Of a stretch of DNA of 64,000 nucleotides, positions 9,255-22,273 are shown piece after piece. Both the position numbers and the translations under genes were made by a program. Every line of letters starts with the position of its first letter. The first letter of the stretch is position 1. The notes below the pieces were generated by a model. The model was given only the letters and a program-made list of their open reading frames with translations. It made no database searches and was not told the origin of the DNA. This DNA comes from Allygus modestus (taxonomy: Eukaryota; Arthropoda; Insecta; Hemiptera; Cicadellidae): NCBI GenBank assembly GCA_963675035.1, contig OY776112.1:375724055-375788054 (forward strand). Reading direction: 5' to 3'.

Positions 9255-11701
9255 ATGTTTGCACTATTTACGTTGTCATAGAAGTAAACATAATAACAAA
9301 ATTACGTTTAGGATAAATTAAACAGTAGAAGTAACCATGAAATTGCCAAAAGGTTGATTATTAGTATTGATCTTGCTATTTGCAGTAAACCTACCAAAAA
9401 AATCTCATAATTCTAAAAAGGCCCTGAAAAATAAACAAATTGATATTATGTCAAACGTGATAGATAGAATACATCTTGGTATACCTACGATCGGAAAAAT
9501 AATCAGACGGACAAATGGTTTCATCTTAGTTTTACAATTGAAATAAAACCAACCTTCCAACGTAAATAATTTCACGACAATATACATCTTCTTAACAACT
9601 TTCTGAAATGTGTTAAAAATATTAGTCGTTATCTGCCTGTTATATACAAATTTTAACCTAAAAACCACTAATATCAAATTAAACCTATTAATTTTTCTCT
9701 TATTCCTTATTTCCAATACCTTAATTTTTAATAATTTCATTAAAAGCTATATTTTTGTATTTTGGTTTTAAATAAATTTTACAAGTATTGTGTAGTACTA
9801 AACTATCGATCCATATTATATGATACATATAAATTGTATTCACATATAGAACGTAGGGGCGGTAAATGTACGGATTCATTAAAAAAATCAAAACTACTTT
9901 GATGACATAAAATCGTTTTGTTATTTACCAATCCTAAGACAATATAATTCATATTTTTGTCTAAAGTTTAGCCTTAATACAAAATAATCTAAAACGAACG
10001 TAGATGAACATACCTACCTACCTGCGACCTCAGTAATGAAATAATGGAATTGATGAAATAAAATGAGATATCCACAATACCACTTAATCGTGGTATATCT
10101 TAACATATCACATATCAGTATGTTTATTCAGATACCAACTTGTATCAAATTCTGTAAAAATTCCCGTTGTAACTCATTAACCTTAAAAGTGTAACTGACG
10201 TGTTTATTGAACACAGTGATTTTTTTGGCTGTTTTTTTTACAAAAGCATGTGTTTATTATCCTTAAATTGTGATTAGTCATACTATAGAATTTAGTAACA
10301 AGAAAGAGGTTTTGCTCTAAATGAACCTTTATGGTGTAACCAAATTATCTTGCCTAGTTATTATGAAATACAAACTTTACGGGGCCCTAACATTTCGACT
10401 AATATTGCTCTTAGTATAAATTTGTCAGACACTACTATTGGAGCATACACCAATACTTTTTCAGTTTATTTGTATTAGTCCAACAAAATATTAGTTTTTT
10501 GTAAAATTAATAGTAATAGTAATAAATAAGCTTTATCATATAAAGCGATTTTGCAGCATTAGTTGTAATTAAAATGAACTTATATTGTAGTTAAGATTAA
10601 CATCACTACATTTTTTTAAACTGTTGAACTTATGTTTTATATTTAAGTTAAATCAATGTGTATTATTCCACAAATATGTAAACAAATAATTTATTTAGTT
10701 AATGTTCCCATTTTTTTAACTGTGCTGGATAGTATGTTTGTTTAACTGTAATGCTGGTTAACGCATTCTTAACACTTTAAGCTGAAAATATTCAGTAAAC
10801 GTCGGTGTTATTGACAGTTCTTTGTGCCCATGACTATAAATAACTTTACTATTATTCTTTAAGGCATTTCAGATTTTATAAAATAAATTTGGTTTTGAAT
10901 AATACAACCACTTCTTCAGTCCACCTATTAAAAACAATGGTTTGACAACTCCCTTATTTTAATGTTTTATTTAAACGTTGAGTATGATATCGAAACTTTA
11001 AAAAATTAAAATAAATGCAAACATAATTGTATTTCTTAAATAGTCCTTCATTTTATTTATTTAGTTTGATTATAAATTCTTTTGGATGATAAATTGTATT
11101 TTTACTTACTGCTTTTAATAGCAATACTAACTTTCAGCGTTCCTATTTCAAATATGTTTATAATAGTTTACATTTGAATGAGTGATTTTTAGTTTGAAAA
11201 GGTTTAGTTTAGCAAAAGCAGGTCGCATGAATATCAATGGCCATGTTGCTATAGGGAGTACAGCACCTTGCAAGGGCCATTTAGGTAAAATATCATTTGA
11301 CTGAAAATTTAATTTTATCCTTCTTTCACATATGAGCTTACTAAACTCGAATTACTGTCAACTTGTGTTGTATGAGGAAGTAATCGTACATTCTGTTTGC
11401 TGAAATATTGTTATGGTAACGAATATTTATAAAACATAGTTTGTAAATAATTATTGAATAGAAATAAGATGAAACATCCTCTAAGTGCTAAGTTCCCTTA
11501 TGTATAATCAATTGATTGTACTTCTATATAAAACACAGAATCTAGAATTTGTTTAAATATGTTAAAAAGTACTCTTTAATAAAAAAACAACTAATTCATT
11601 ACTAACAAATTGATAATCTTCTACAATATAAAAATCGAGTTTATGAAAGTTTATGGATACTTGGAATGCCCAGCACATGTATGTTTTTAGATCGAGGTGG
11701 T
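9255..11701. other. AT-rich host intergenic DNA, no gene seen
   Basis: Strongly AT-rich sequence with only short random frames. A 111-codon minus frame (9405-9740) has low-complexity AT-driven composition and no recognisable domain, so I do not call it a gene. Confidence 0.7.
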
Positions 11702-12043
11702 TCACGTAGCCCAGACATGGTCACATAGCCCATACATGGTCACATAGCCCAGACATGGTCACATAGCCCAGACATGGTCACATAGCCCATACATGGCCAC
11801 ATAGCCCAGACATGGTCACATAGCCCATACATGGTCACATAGCCCAGACATGGTCACATAGCCCAGACATGGTCACATAGCCCAGACATGGTCACATAGC
11901 CCAGACATGGTCACATAGCCCAGACATGGTCACATAGCCCAGACATGGTCACATAGCCCAGACATGGTCACATAGCCCAGACATGGTCACATAGCCCAGA
12001 CATGGTCACATAGCCCAGACATGGTCACATAGCCCAGACATGG
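11702..12043. repeat. 19-bp minisatellite, about 18 copies
   Basis: Tandem array of the 19-bp unit CACATAGCCCAGACATGGT with very few variants (CATACATGG, TGGCCAC). The near-identity of the units indicates recent expansion or homogenisation. Confidence 0.95.
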
Positions 12044-13679
12044 TTGCATATTCATGTCGATTCTGTTTTGAGAGCCGTTTATACCGTTGTTAAACGTTCT
12101 GTTGTTCGATTATGTTTATTGTTGCGCTGTTTACTAAGCATTCCCTAGTTATGGTATAAACTATATTTAACCAGGCCTACAATGTAAATGGAGATTATGT
12201 AGTTAAAAAACTATTATTATCGAAAAAAGTATGACAACATCCTGCAGTTAAACTTTTTCACTTTAAATTGAAGTTACTTATAGAAGATATAGAAGGCATT
12301 GCGCAGATAACAAGTATTCAACATTGTTTTCCATTATTTTTTACCAAGTAGATATTTACGTCCTTTTTAAGAACATGAAAACTCGTAATATTTTACTTGA
12401 AACTACTACGCAAAAGTGAAAAAATTTAACGTGTTTATGGCAGTATGCTTTACAATGCGGATTTTGTTATCGAGTATGATAACACCGTAGCTAGAGTCTG
12501 GCAGTTGAAGTTACAAGTGTTTTGTGTGGTGTAGTGTTTTCCAAACAATCTATTTCGGTTAGATGACATGTATGCTGTGTATTCAAGTTGTTCATAACCC
12601 ATCATAAGTGCGTAATCTGAGCGCATTTCGGGTTGTTTGTATAATGTAAATACTAAGTTAAATTTACACACCCGGTTGGAGATGCATGTATTGCTTTACT
12701 CCCTCAAAATGTTAATCAAATACTACATTGACTAATTGTTTCAAATTACCAAAATTCCTAGTTATATGTGTGGTAAAACTTTGTTAGCATATTCCTTTAT
12801 TTTTAATCGTGAGTTTAAACAACCAGAGGTTTTAAATCAAAAGTTGCATTGTATAATTACTTTAAATGACTTCCTGTTATTGAAAGTAAATACACTATTG
12901 TTCCATTAAATAATATACTGTTTCTGGTAACGTAACTTATTTGTGATTGTATCAAATTTTAGTTATATATCAGAAAGTCTCCAAGCAAAAAATTATACCG
13001 GAATAAAAGTAAAAAAAATATATAAATTTTCCTTATTGTTACACGTTAAAAATATCCACACATTTGAAACTGAATAAAAAAAACTTTACAAAGTTTTATT
13101 GTAATGGTTTTACGCTAATACATATAAACTAGTGTGATCAATAAATACTTATAACGAACCAAAAGTTCCTTTGAAACCAATATGTTTTAATGTTCAACTT
13201 TCCAATGAAAATATAAAAAACATCAAACACTAATCTATTGCATGGCTATTGTTTCGTTCAGTTTACTTTTACATTGATTAAGTGATGCTAATACACTTTA
13301 TATGGACAATTAAGTAAATATGAGTATACAATACAGGACAGTAAGCAAACAAATTTACGGTCGTTAGACATTGTTTGGGTTAGGATAGTCTTCTCTAGTC
13401 TTTATTATTTACAAACAACTTCTTTTACCTACTATTTAACTTTATATCTAATTTTAATGTATTACATATACTGATCTACTCCATAAATAATCATACTTTC
13501 GTTGAAATTTTGGTAATTTCCATGAAACTTGCTGATAATATTCAATACAATCAACGACAACGACCGTTCGGATTTTTTGGGTGTTTAGAAACTCATTGGT
13601 TTTGAATTTGAGATTTTACACAAGTAATATAGTTTTAAAACTCAATTTATATGAGAAAACATGTTCCAGAACATCCTTA
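12044..13679. other. AT-rich host DNA, nothing recognised
   Basis: No ORF above 75 codons, no tandem array and no element ends seen. Confidence 0.6.
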
Positions 13680-14140
13680 AAACTGGTCTATACCAGTTTT
13701 GAGGCCAACATTGGGTACAGCAAATGAATTTGTCATTACATATGGTAAGTCTTTTGGCTGTCTATTATGGCAAACTTCCCTTTTACCTTTGGTCCCTCCA
13801 TTTGCAGCGGCTGGGGTCAGAAACTCTGGGTTTGGTCCCCAACCTTAGAATGTATGGTCCCTGACTGTTGTACATGGATACCCCGTCAGTTGAGTTGGCC
13901 AGTTGGAGGGCAGGGCGGGTCCGCCTGTTTGAGCCTGATCACAGCTGTCACAGGAGCACGGGAGTTGCCCCTCTGAAAGATCAATTTGGCTGCATGTCCC
14001 ATCCCACCCTAACCTTTCCTGTTATATCCTATCCTTCTGGTTACCTGCGCAAAATTACCGCTTGTGGAAGACGTGTCTGGCAGCTATCCTGAATGTGTGG
14101 GGTTTCCTAATCCAGCAACAATAAATGAATTAATGAATGA
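13680..14140. repeat. Dispersed repeat, probably a SINE or LINE tail
   Basis: GC-richer island in AT-rich DNA, beginning with GGCCAACATTGGGTACAG and ending in an AATAAATGAATTAATGAATGA tail. The head is shared with the repeat at 26880-27160 (both have ACATTGGGTACA, then GTCTTTTGGCT, then CAACTTCCCTT or CAAACTTCCCTT), which shows a dispersed family. No transposon protein is visible. Confidence 0.6.
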
Positions 14141-17100
14141 GAAAACATAAATTATTGCAATTACATAAAGCTTAATACCTGTTGAGAAGGGTTGCAGGGT
14201 TGCTTACGAGCAAATAGATAATTGGTTTGAATTTTATATTAAAGAGATACACAACTGATGATGAGTAGGTAGGTACAAAGAAGATATTGAACGATTACAG
14301 TCGGTGTTTGTGTCGTTGGCATTAGAAAAGCTCACGGACGGGTGGTAGTAATTACTACTACCCGTAATTGAATTACTGCTTCAGGCAATCATTTTCTTTT
14401 AATTATTGTACTATGTTGTTGGTTCTAAATCTATTTGTTTTCACACCAATAAAATATAATATTGTATTCTTTTTATGAAACCTCAATATAAATACCATAT
14501 TTTCTTTGTTCCTAGGTGTGATTTGTTTCCATAGTTGGTAAAATTTCCGATGATTTATTTTTCAACCTTATTACGTTATTACTATGTGTAAAGGGTGCAC
14601 TGTTGGAAGAGTGAAAGTGTGAATCAAACTGTTAACCTGGTAATACATTAATTAATGATACTTTCTAAGAACAGGTCAACATTAGCTAGTAACAAAACCA
14701 GGGTTTGGAACGTTCCGAATAAAAAAGCAAAAAGAATGCCACGGACGTAGAAACACAAATCAAGCATTTTAATGGAAGATTATATTTCCTAAATCAGTAA
14801 ATTTTATTTATTTTATATATAATTATATATTTTATATTATTAGGATTATAAACCATTAAATTGGAATTATTAGCAATAAATTTATAATAATTCAAGAGTT
14901 TATTGACTTTTGTTCTTCGATTTTATGCTTGCAAAACTAGTAATTTTCTTTTATATTTTTTATCAATCGAAAGCATTACCCTCAAGATGTGCCTTTTGGG
15001 GTTTTGAAAAACATTCGAGGCTCACCTTTAGGGATCATCCCTATTGGCTTTTATAGTTCCAATGTTAGTCTGGTGGAGCTACAGTTGAGCACAGCTACAC
15101 AGCTGATTTGTCAGTACTTAATAATATTTGACCATATACCGGTGAGATTCTCGTGCGGTGAACGGGACACCTCCTAGCCTCGTTTTATATGAAAGCGGCC
15201 AAAAGGCATATACTTTAGTTGAATTATGCTATAAAATCCATGATGGTAAACTGAAAACAATTCGGTAAGAATGATTTTGAAAGTTTTCAACAGTTTTTAA
15301 ATAATCGGTTGTATCAGGATTTTCTTTTCCACACACAGTACATTATGTTGTATTTAAACATACATGTATAAAAGTCTGGGAGTTAGGCGTACTAATACTT
15401 CAGTTACCTGTTACCGAATAAGATTATGAGAGATATAAAAAGCAATAAAATATGGACATGTTAAAGTTAATTATTCATAAAAGACATAGGACCTTAAAAA
15501 TAAGGAAAAAATATTAATATCGGAAACAGGACAGTAAAAAAAACACGTATTTATACAATAAGTAGCATATTTAGTTGGGTGATGAAAAAATCGATTGAAA
15601 CTATATTAAATAACTGACGCGCATTTTAAATAAAATTAGGGTTAACACTGATCAAAAACATATGGTTAAAACAAAACAAAATTTTACCATTTAAGAAAGT
15701 CATCATTTAAAAAAATACCAAGTCTCTTTATTGGATTTTAGATGGACATTTTATTCATCCCGGCCTATTTTTAGAGCAAAATTGGCGGATAAGGCTTGAA
15801 ACGAACCCCTCGCAGGAGAAACTAATTATTCCGAAAATTTAATTTAGGCCTTTTAGCATCAATTTTATAGCGATTGTAATATCTTTCAAATATCTCTCCT
15901 TCGTTTAATGTTTTTATTAGAAATAAGACGGTATTAAACTACATGCTGATAACAATTTTGATTTATAAATTGTTCATTAGTACGAATTTAATTATTTTGG
16001 TATAAATGGTTAAAAAGTTAAACACGAATAATGTCAGTATATCATTTTGTAATATTTTTTTATTTTTTATCCTAACTCACAGTATACTCAGGGCAATTTT
16101 ATAAATAATGTTTGACAAGTGTAGAGATTTTGTTCGCTGTTCAATTCACGATTTTCTTTAAAATCTGCAACCATTATTATGCAAAACATATAGAATATAC
16201 TTAATGCTCTACAGTACCGGAAACATTTTGCAGCCCATCAATAACACTGACCAGAACGCACACAATCACTACACTAGCCACTACACCCTATCTTATAATT
16301 GATTGATTTTATAAGGCAAACCGAGCGGTTGTACGGTGGGCTTCTTTCGTGTTTTTGTTAAACAGTTATATTATGCCACTAAAAACTCAATGAATGTAAA
16401 TAAATAATGAATTGTCTTTCAGTCATACTTTTTTAAATAATATAGTATTCCCTCATGAGCAACATAGTAACATCACAGCTGCCCCTCAATCTTACTCAGC
16501 TACACCATCTATTATCTGGTATTTTTTAAATTATTAGTAATATGTTATGATAATTAATGATATGCTCACCCTGGAGATGAGCATTGACTGGTTCCACACT
16601 GCATGGTCAATCGGGACGACACAGGTAAAGGTAAAGGAAAGGTAAATGTAAACCGATCTTCATATGATCGTCACTCCGTTCGGAACGAAAGACGAAGGTG
16701 TTCTGCATACCAAACAACATTTTAATTTTTACCAAGGGATAACATTATTTGTAAATTTTACTATTAAGATAAATTCAAAAAAAGAAAACTACAGAACAAT
16801 ATTTGCATCTTTATTTGATCTGAAACTGTGTTAAGAGTGTCTATGTAAAACATTCCTGCCACGAAAATGTAAAATGTATGAGGAGTTCTAAGTAATATTG
16901 AGACTGACAGGTGAATCGCAATAAAGTGAATATAAACCTCATAATGTGTAAAACACGTTTGCCTTATGTGTTTCAGTTTATTACAAAATAAACTGAAGCT
17001 TTCTTTTATATACATTTTTAAAAACTTGCCTTGTCCAACAACTTCGCTTGTTCACCAGGTTTCAGTTTTAGAATTCAATAAAATCAACTGATCGGCTTAA

Positions 17101-17622
17101 AACATTTAAAAGGTATTTTATCTATAAGTTTGTTTCTAATATACAGATAAACGGCCTTAGGAGAGGTTTTATAAAAAAAACTAAAATGTTTACTCAGTTT
17201 TATCACCGAGGCCTTTCATTCAAGTCCTACGGTATCAACGGTTTTCTAAAATTGTCCTTATATAATTTGGCTTTACATTTAGGTTGAAGTTTTACCATAC
17301 AACTTGTAATTATGAATTTGGTTAGTAAATTAAAATATGGCAAGGTATAAAATTTGTTTTGTAGTATATAGGTGATAACAGGTAGCAGTAGTACCCTATC
17401 TATAGACATTCAAAATAAATAAATATTTTCGTGTTTAGTTATGCATCGTAAATTAAATTTGTTACCATACATTTCGTGCCTTGGTTGCAGGATACTCTTA
17501 GAAAATAGATCGTGCTTCTCAATACTATAACAGTGTTTTTTTGTTGTTTTTTTCAACTAATTTTGCAAATATAAATCAATATATATTAAATAGTCTTAGG
17601 TTCTTATAAAATAAAAACGAAC

Positions 17623-17659
<37 letters not shown>

Positions 17660-18532
17660 AACCTAAATTTAGATCTTATCAAGTGTAATTTAATATCGCA
17701 ACAACACTTTAGCTATTACGTTTTGTTGTTATGGAATTGACCTTAAAATTGATGTTTATTGCTGTGGAAAATATTACATAGTTGTGGAAATATATCTTTA
17801 TTAAATAGGCATAGCTTAACTGTTCATATTCATCTTTTATTATGACAGGGTGGTAATCTGTCCTTTGCACTGTAAATATGTGATGAAACCTGACCTCCTA
17901 AAACATATATGATGGAAGGCATAAAGAAGTTGTTCATTAATGTCGTGAGTGATTAGATTATTTACTCTTGACAATGAACATTGGAAATCTGACAGACTAT
18001 GGGTTGGAGCCCAAATAGTGTGTTGGATTGAAATAGTGAAAAACTTCTCATATTTTTACACTAAATTAAAAACAAAGTGTAATAAAGATCATTTTAGATT
18101 TGTTTTAAGGGGTAAAGGGGTTTAAGGGGGGGGTTTGGCCGCGACCACAATAGTCAGTAAAATAAGTTGATAATCATTAGTTTTATCTTTAATTCCACTT
18201 AAAAATACTACAAATCATACAATACGTTTTTGGCAATTATGTAAATTTGTTACTAAAATTGCTAGACTATATACAATATGTTGTATGAACATAAATAATT
18301 TAAACAACTCTTTAATTTTTATACCAAATATATATCTAATAAGGTAATTTTTTGAGTATGTTTTTTTACTTAACCTACACAGCCACAAAATTTGTTGTTA
18401 ATGGTTTATTAAAGGTTTTATGTGGAGATTTACATTCACCTCGTGCGTACCTTTACTAAAAATGAACCTTAAACACTTTGTATGCATTATACTGAGATTA
18501 TAATTTAACAATCTAATATATATATATATTAG

Positions 18533-18585
<53 letters not shown>

Positions 18586-18764
18586 TACATACTGTAGTTT
18601 CAATTTTACAGAAACAACAAAATATTGATTAAGTATCAACAAACATCAACATCACAACAACATGAAAAAGGTAGCAATCGACATGACTTACCTTTTTTTG
18701 GGTTGGTTTGTAGAATCGACATGTATTTACATTTTATTTGTCAAAGTTTATAATACGCAAGACA
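14141..18764. other. AT-rich host DNA with microsatellites
   Basis: Includes a palindrome at about 14340-14362, an imperfect repeat-like GC-richer block at 14985-15205 bounded by GCCTTTTGG and CCAAAAGGC, and (AT)n runs at 17627-17656 and 18518-18583. No gene is supported. Confidence 0.55.
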
Positions 18765-20935
18765 GTCAAGTCAGTTCCTAAATCTCTTGTTGGATCCCGA
18801 GAGATCTCTTGAAAGTGATGCTTGTGTTGGTTATTTCCCCAGGTACCAATAAGCTTTACCGTGTGAAGTTCCTCAACATGAGTGTGTGATCCCCCGTTAT
18901 GGTGAGTAAGACAGCCAGGTCCGTCCACAAGCCAACTATAGCGATCTCCTGTCACTGCCGCTTGTGTTAGTTCCACTTATTTCCCTAGACACCAATGAGA
19001 TTACCGACTGATGATAATCTGTATGCATGTGTAACACTCACGTTCAATTAAGTAAGAAAGTCATGTTCATCCACAAGACAGCTGTAGAGATCCCTTGTCA
19101 CTACTGCTGGTGTTAGTTCCACTTATTTCCCTAGACACCAATGAGATTACCGACTGATGATAATCTGTATGCATGTGTAATACTCTGGTTCAATCAAGTA
19201 AGAAAGTCATGTTCATCCACAAGACAGCTGTAGAGATCTCTTGTCACTGCCGCTTGTGTTAGTTCCACTTATTTCCCTAGTCACCAATGAGATAACCATG
19301 TGATGATCGTCAGCATGCATGTGTAATACTCTAGTTCAATCAAGTAAGAAAGTCATAATCATCCACAAGACAGCTGTAGAGATCCCTTGTCACTACTGCT
19401 TGTGGTAGTTCCAGTTATTTCCCTAGTCACCAATGAGATTACCATGTGATGATCGTCAGCATGCAAGTGTTATACTCTGGTTCAATCAAGTAAGAAAGTC
19501 ATGTTCATCCACAAGACAGCTGTAGAGATCCCTTGTCACTGATGCTTGTGGTAGTTCCAGTTATTTCCCTAGTCACCAATGAGATTACCATGTGATGATC
19601 GTCAGCATGCATGTGTAATACTCTGGTTCAATCAAGTAAGAAAGTCATATTCATCCACAAGACAGCTGTAGAGATCCCTTGTCACTACTGCTTGTGGTAG
19701 TTCCAGTTATTTCCCTAGTCACCAATGAGATTACCATGTGATGATAGTCAGCATGCATGTGTAATACTCTGGTTCAATCAAGTAAGAAAGTCATGTTCAT
19801 CCACAAGACAGCTGTAGAGATCCCTTGTCACTACTGCTTGTGGTAGTTCCAGTTATTTCCCTAGTCACCAATGAGATTACCATGTGATGATCGTCAGCAT
19901 GCATGTGTAATACTCTGGCTCAATCAAGTATGAAAGTTATGTTCATCCACAAGACAGCTGTAGAGATCCCTCGTTACTACTGCTTGTGATAGTTCCACTT
20001 ATTTCCCTAGTCACCAATGAGATTACCATGTGATGATCGTCAGCATGCAAGTGTAATACTCTGGTTCAATCAAGTAAGAAAGTCATGTTCATCCACAAGA
20101 CAGCTGTAGAGATCCCTTGTCACTGATGCTTGTGGTAGTTCCAGTTATTTCCCTAGTCACCAATGAGATTACCATGTGATGATCGTCAGCATGCATGTGT
20201 AATACTCTGGTTCAATCAAGTAAGAATGTCATATTCATCCACAAGACAGCTGTAGAGATCCCTTGTCACTACTGCTTGTGGTAGTTCCAGTTATTTCCCT
20301 AGTCACCAATGAGATTACCATGTGATGATCGTAGCATGCATGTGTAATACTCTGGTTCAATCAAGTAAGAAAGTCATGTTCATCCACAAGACAGCTGTAG
20401 AGGTCCCTTGTCACTACTGCTTGTGGTAGTTCCAGTTATTTCCCTAGTCACCAATGAGATTACCATGTGATGATCGTCAGCATGCATGTGTAATACTCTG
20501 GTTCAATCAAGTAAGAAATTTATGTTCATCCACAAGACAGCAGTAGAGATCCCTTGTTACTACTGCTTGTGGTAGTTCCAGTTATTTCCCTAGTCACCAA
20601 TGAGATTTCCACGTGATGCTCGTCTGCATGCATGTGTAATACTCTGGTTCAATCAAGTGAGAAAGTCATGTTCATCCACAAGACAGCTGTAGAGATCCCT
20701 TGTCACTACTGCTTGTGGTAGTTCCAGTTATTTCCCTAGTCACCAATGAGATTTCCATGTGATGATAGTCAGCATGCATTTGTAATACTCTGGTTCAATC
20801 AAGTAAGAAAGTCATGTTCATCCACAAGACAGCTGTAGAGATCCCTTGTCACTTTTGCTTGTGGTAGTTCCAGTTATTTCCCCAATGGCCAATATCTTAA
20901 CGATCGATGCTCCTCAGCATGTATGTGAGCCTTAT
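18765..20935. repeat. 146-bp satellite array, about 15 copies
   Basis: Tandem repeat with an exact 146-bp step (for example GTTCATCCACAAGACAGCTG at 19065, 19211, 19503). Internal monomers are very similar; those at both edges (18765-18960 and after 20870) are diverged, as expected of an array homogenised from its centre. The minus-strand ORF over the first monomers is a by-product. Confidence 0.95.
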
Positions 20936-21564
20936 GTTGTAAGGCGTAACTTTAGAGGACCTTATAGCCACTGTTAATATTTTGAAAAGCAATTTTATCA
21001 CTGTTCTTTGAATTTGTAGTTTTTATCAATACCATATTCACGTCATTCAAATCGCCCATTTATAGGAACAACTTATTTCTTTAAATTAATTAAAACGATT
21101 TATTTCATCATTTGATTAACATTTTTTATCAGTTTATGTTAGTGGCGGTTTTTGTATTTGAACAGGATACTTTTATTTTACATTTAAAAAATTGCACAAC
21201 GTATTTTGGTCAACAGTATTATGATTATAGATTGTTTTAATTTTTGCCCTGTCATTATAATTATTAATTAAGCATGTGTTATGAAAGTTTTAACCCCAGG
21301 TTAATTTAAATCTAATTACTACTGCCACGTTTTATTGGTACCGAATTAACATCTTATGTTTAAAAAACCGGCAAAAACAGACGATTTGTGATGCTACCCC
21401 ATATTATTGAGAATTTTAAGGAAAATGTCAACAAACTCTAAATTCTGTACGGCCTGAGTTTTTGTTTGGATGTTCATAGTGTCAGATAATTCTATACTAC
21501 TCATCACTCTAACAACTATCTATAAGCATATTAAAACTATGTATTTTGTTTGTTAAAAAAAGCC
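20936..21564. other. AT-rich host DNA, nothing recognised
   Basis: No gene, repeat array or element end seen. Confidence 0.6.
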
Positions 21565-22273
21565 GTATTAAGACATAATATAAGTTCAGTTTATTTTAAC
21601 TTAAAGTAATAAGTTGAATCTAACATATAAAGATTACTACTGCAATATTGAAGAATTACCAGTCACCATGGTACATGCATTTTAAATTATGATTGAGACG
21701 TTTTGTTTTAATAACCTACATAAATTGTAGAAACTAATGATAAATGCTTAAGCTTGGATGGTACATACAGCTTTTATTCAAAACTACCTTACTCAATACA
21801 TACAAGTGTGCTCGTCCTCCTAGTTAGAGTCAACTGGATTTTAACAATATATGACGATTGTTATCATATAATATTTAGTAACCATCAAACTTAAACCATA
21901 CGGACAGAAACATGGTTGTATTAAGACATATTATAAGTTCAGTTTTTTTTTAACTTAAAGTAATAAGTTGAATCTTATATATAAAGATTACTACTGCAAT
22001 ATTGAAGAATTACCAGTCACCATGGTACATGCATTTTAAATTATGATTGAAACGTTTTGTTTTAATAACCTACATAAATTGTAGAAACTAATGATAAATG
22101 CTTAAGCTTGGATGGTACATACAGCTTTTATTCAAAACTACCTTACTCAATACATACAAGTGTGCTCGTCCTCCTAGTTAGAGTCAACTGGATTTTAAAA
22201 ATATATGACGATTGTTATCATATAATATTTAGTAACCATCAAACTTAAACCATACGGACAGAAACATGGTTGT
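21565..22273. repeat. 353-bp tandem duplication (two copies)
   Basis: Copy 1 starts at 21565 and copy 2 at 21918 (GTATTAAGACAT). They are colinear over the full unit with only a few substitutions and end together at ACATGGTTGT. Recent segmental duplication of non-coding DNA. Confidence 0.93.

Noticed and set aside
9405..9740. 111-codon minus-strand ORF
   Set aside because: Composition follows the local AT bias (Ile, Phe, Lys, Asn) and no domain or signal is seen; expected by chance in such DNA.
11702..12043. CRISPR-like array
   Set aside because: Units are directly adjacent with no unique spacers; it is a minisatellite.
14985..15205. Possible transposon with GCCTTTTGG/CCAAAAGGC ends
   Set aside because: Inverted ends are only about 9-10 bp and no target duplication was visible, so the call is not supported.
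18734..18976. 80-aa minus ORF in the satellite
   Set aside because: Lies within the diverged first monomers of the 146-bp array and is not kept in other monomers.
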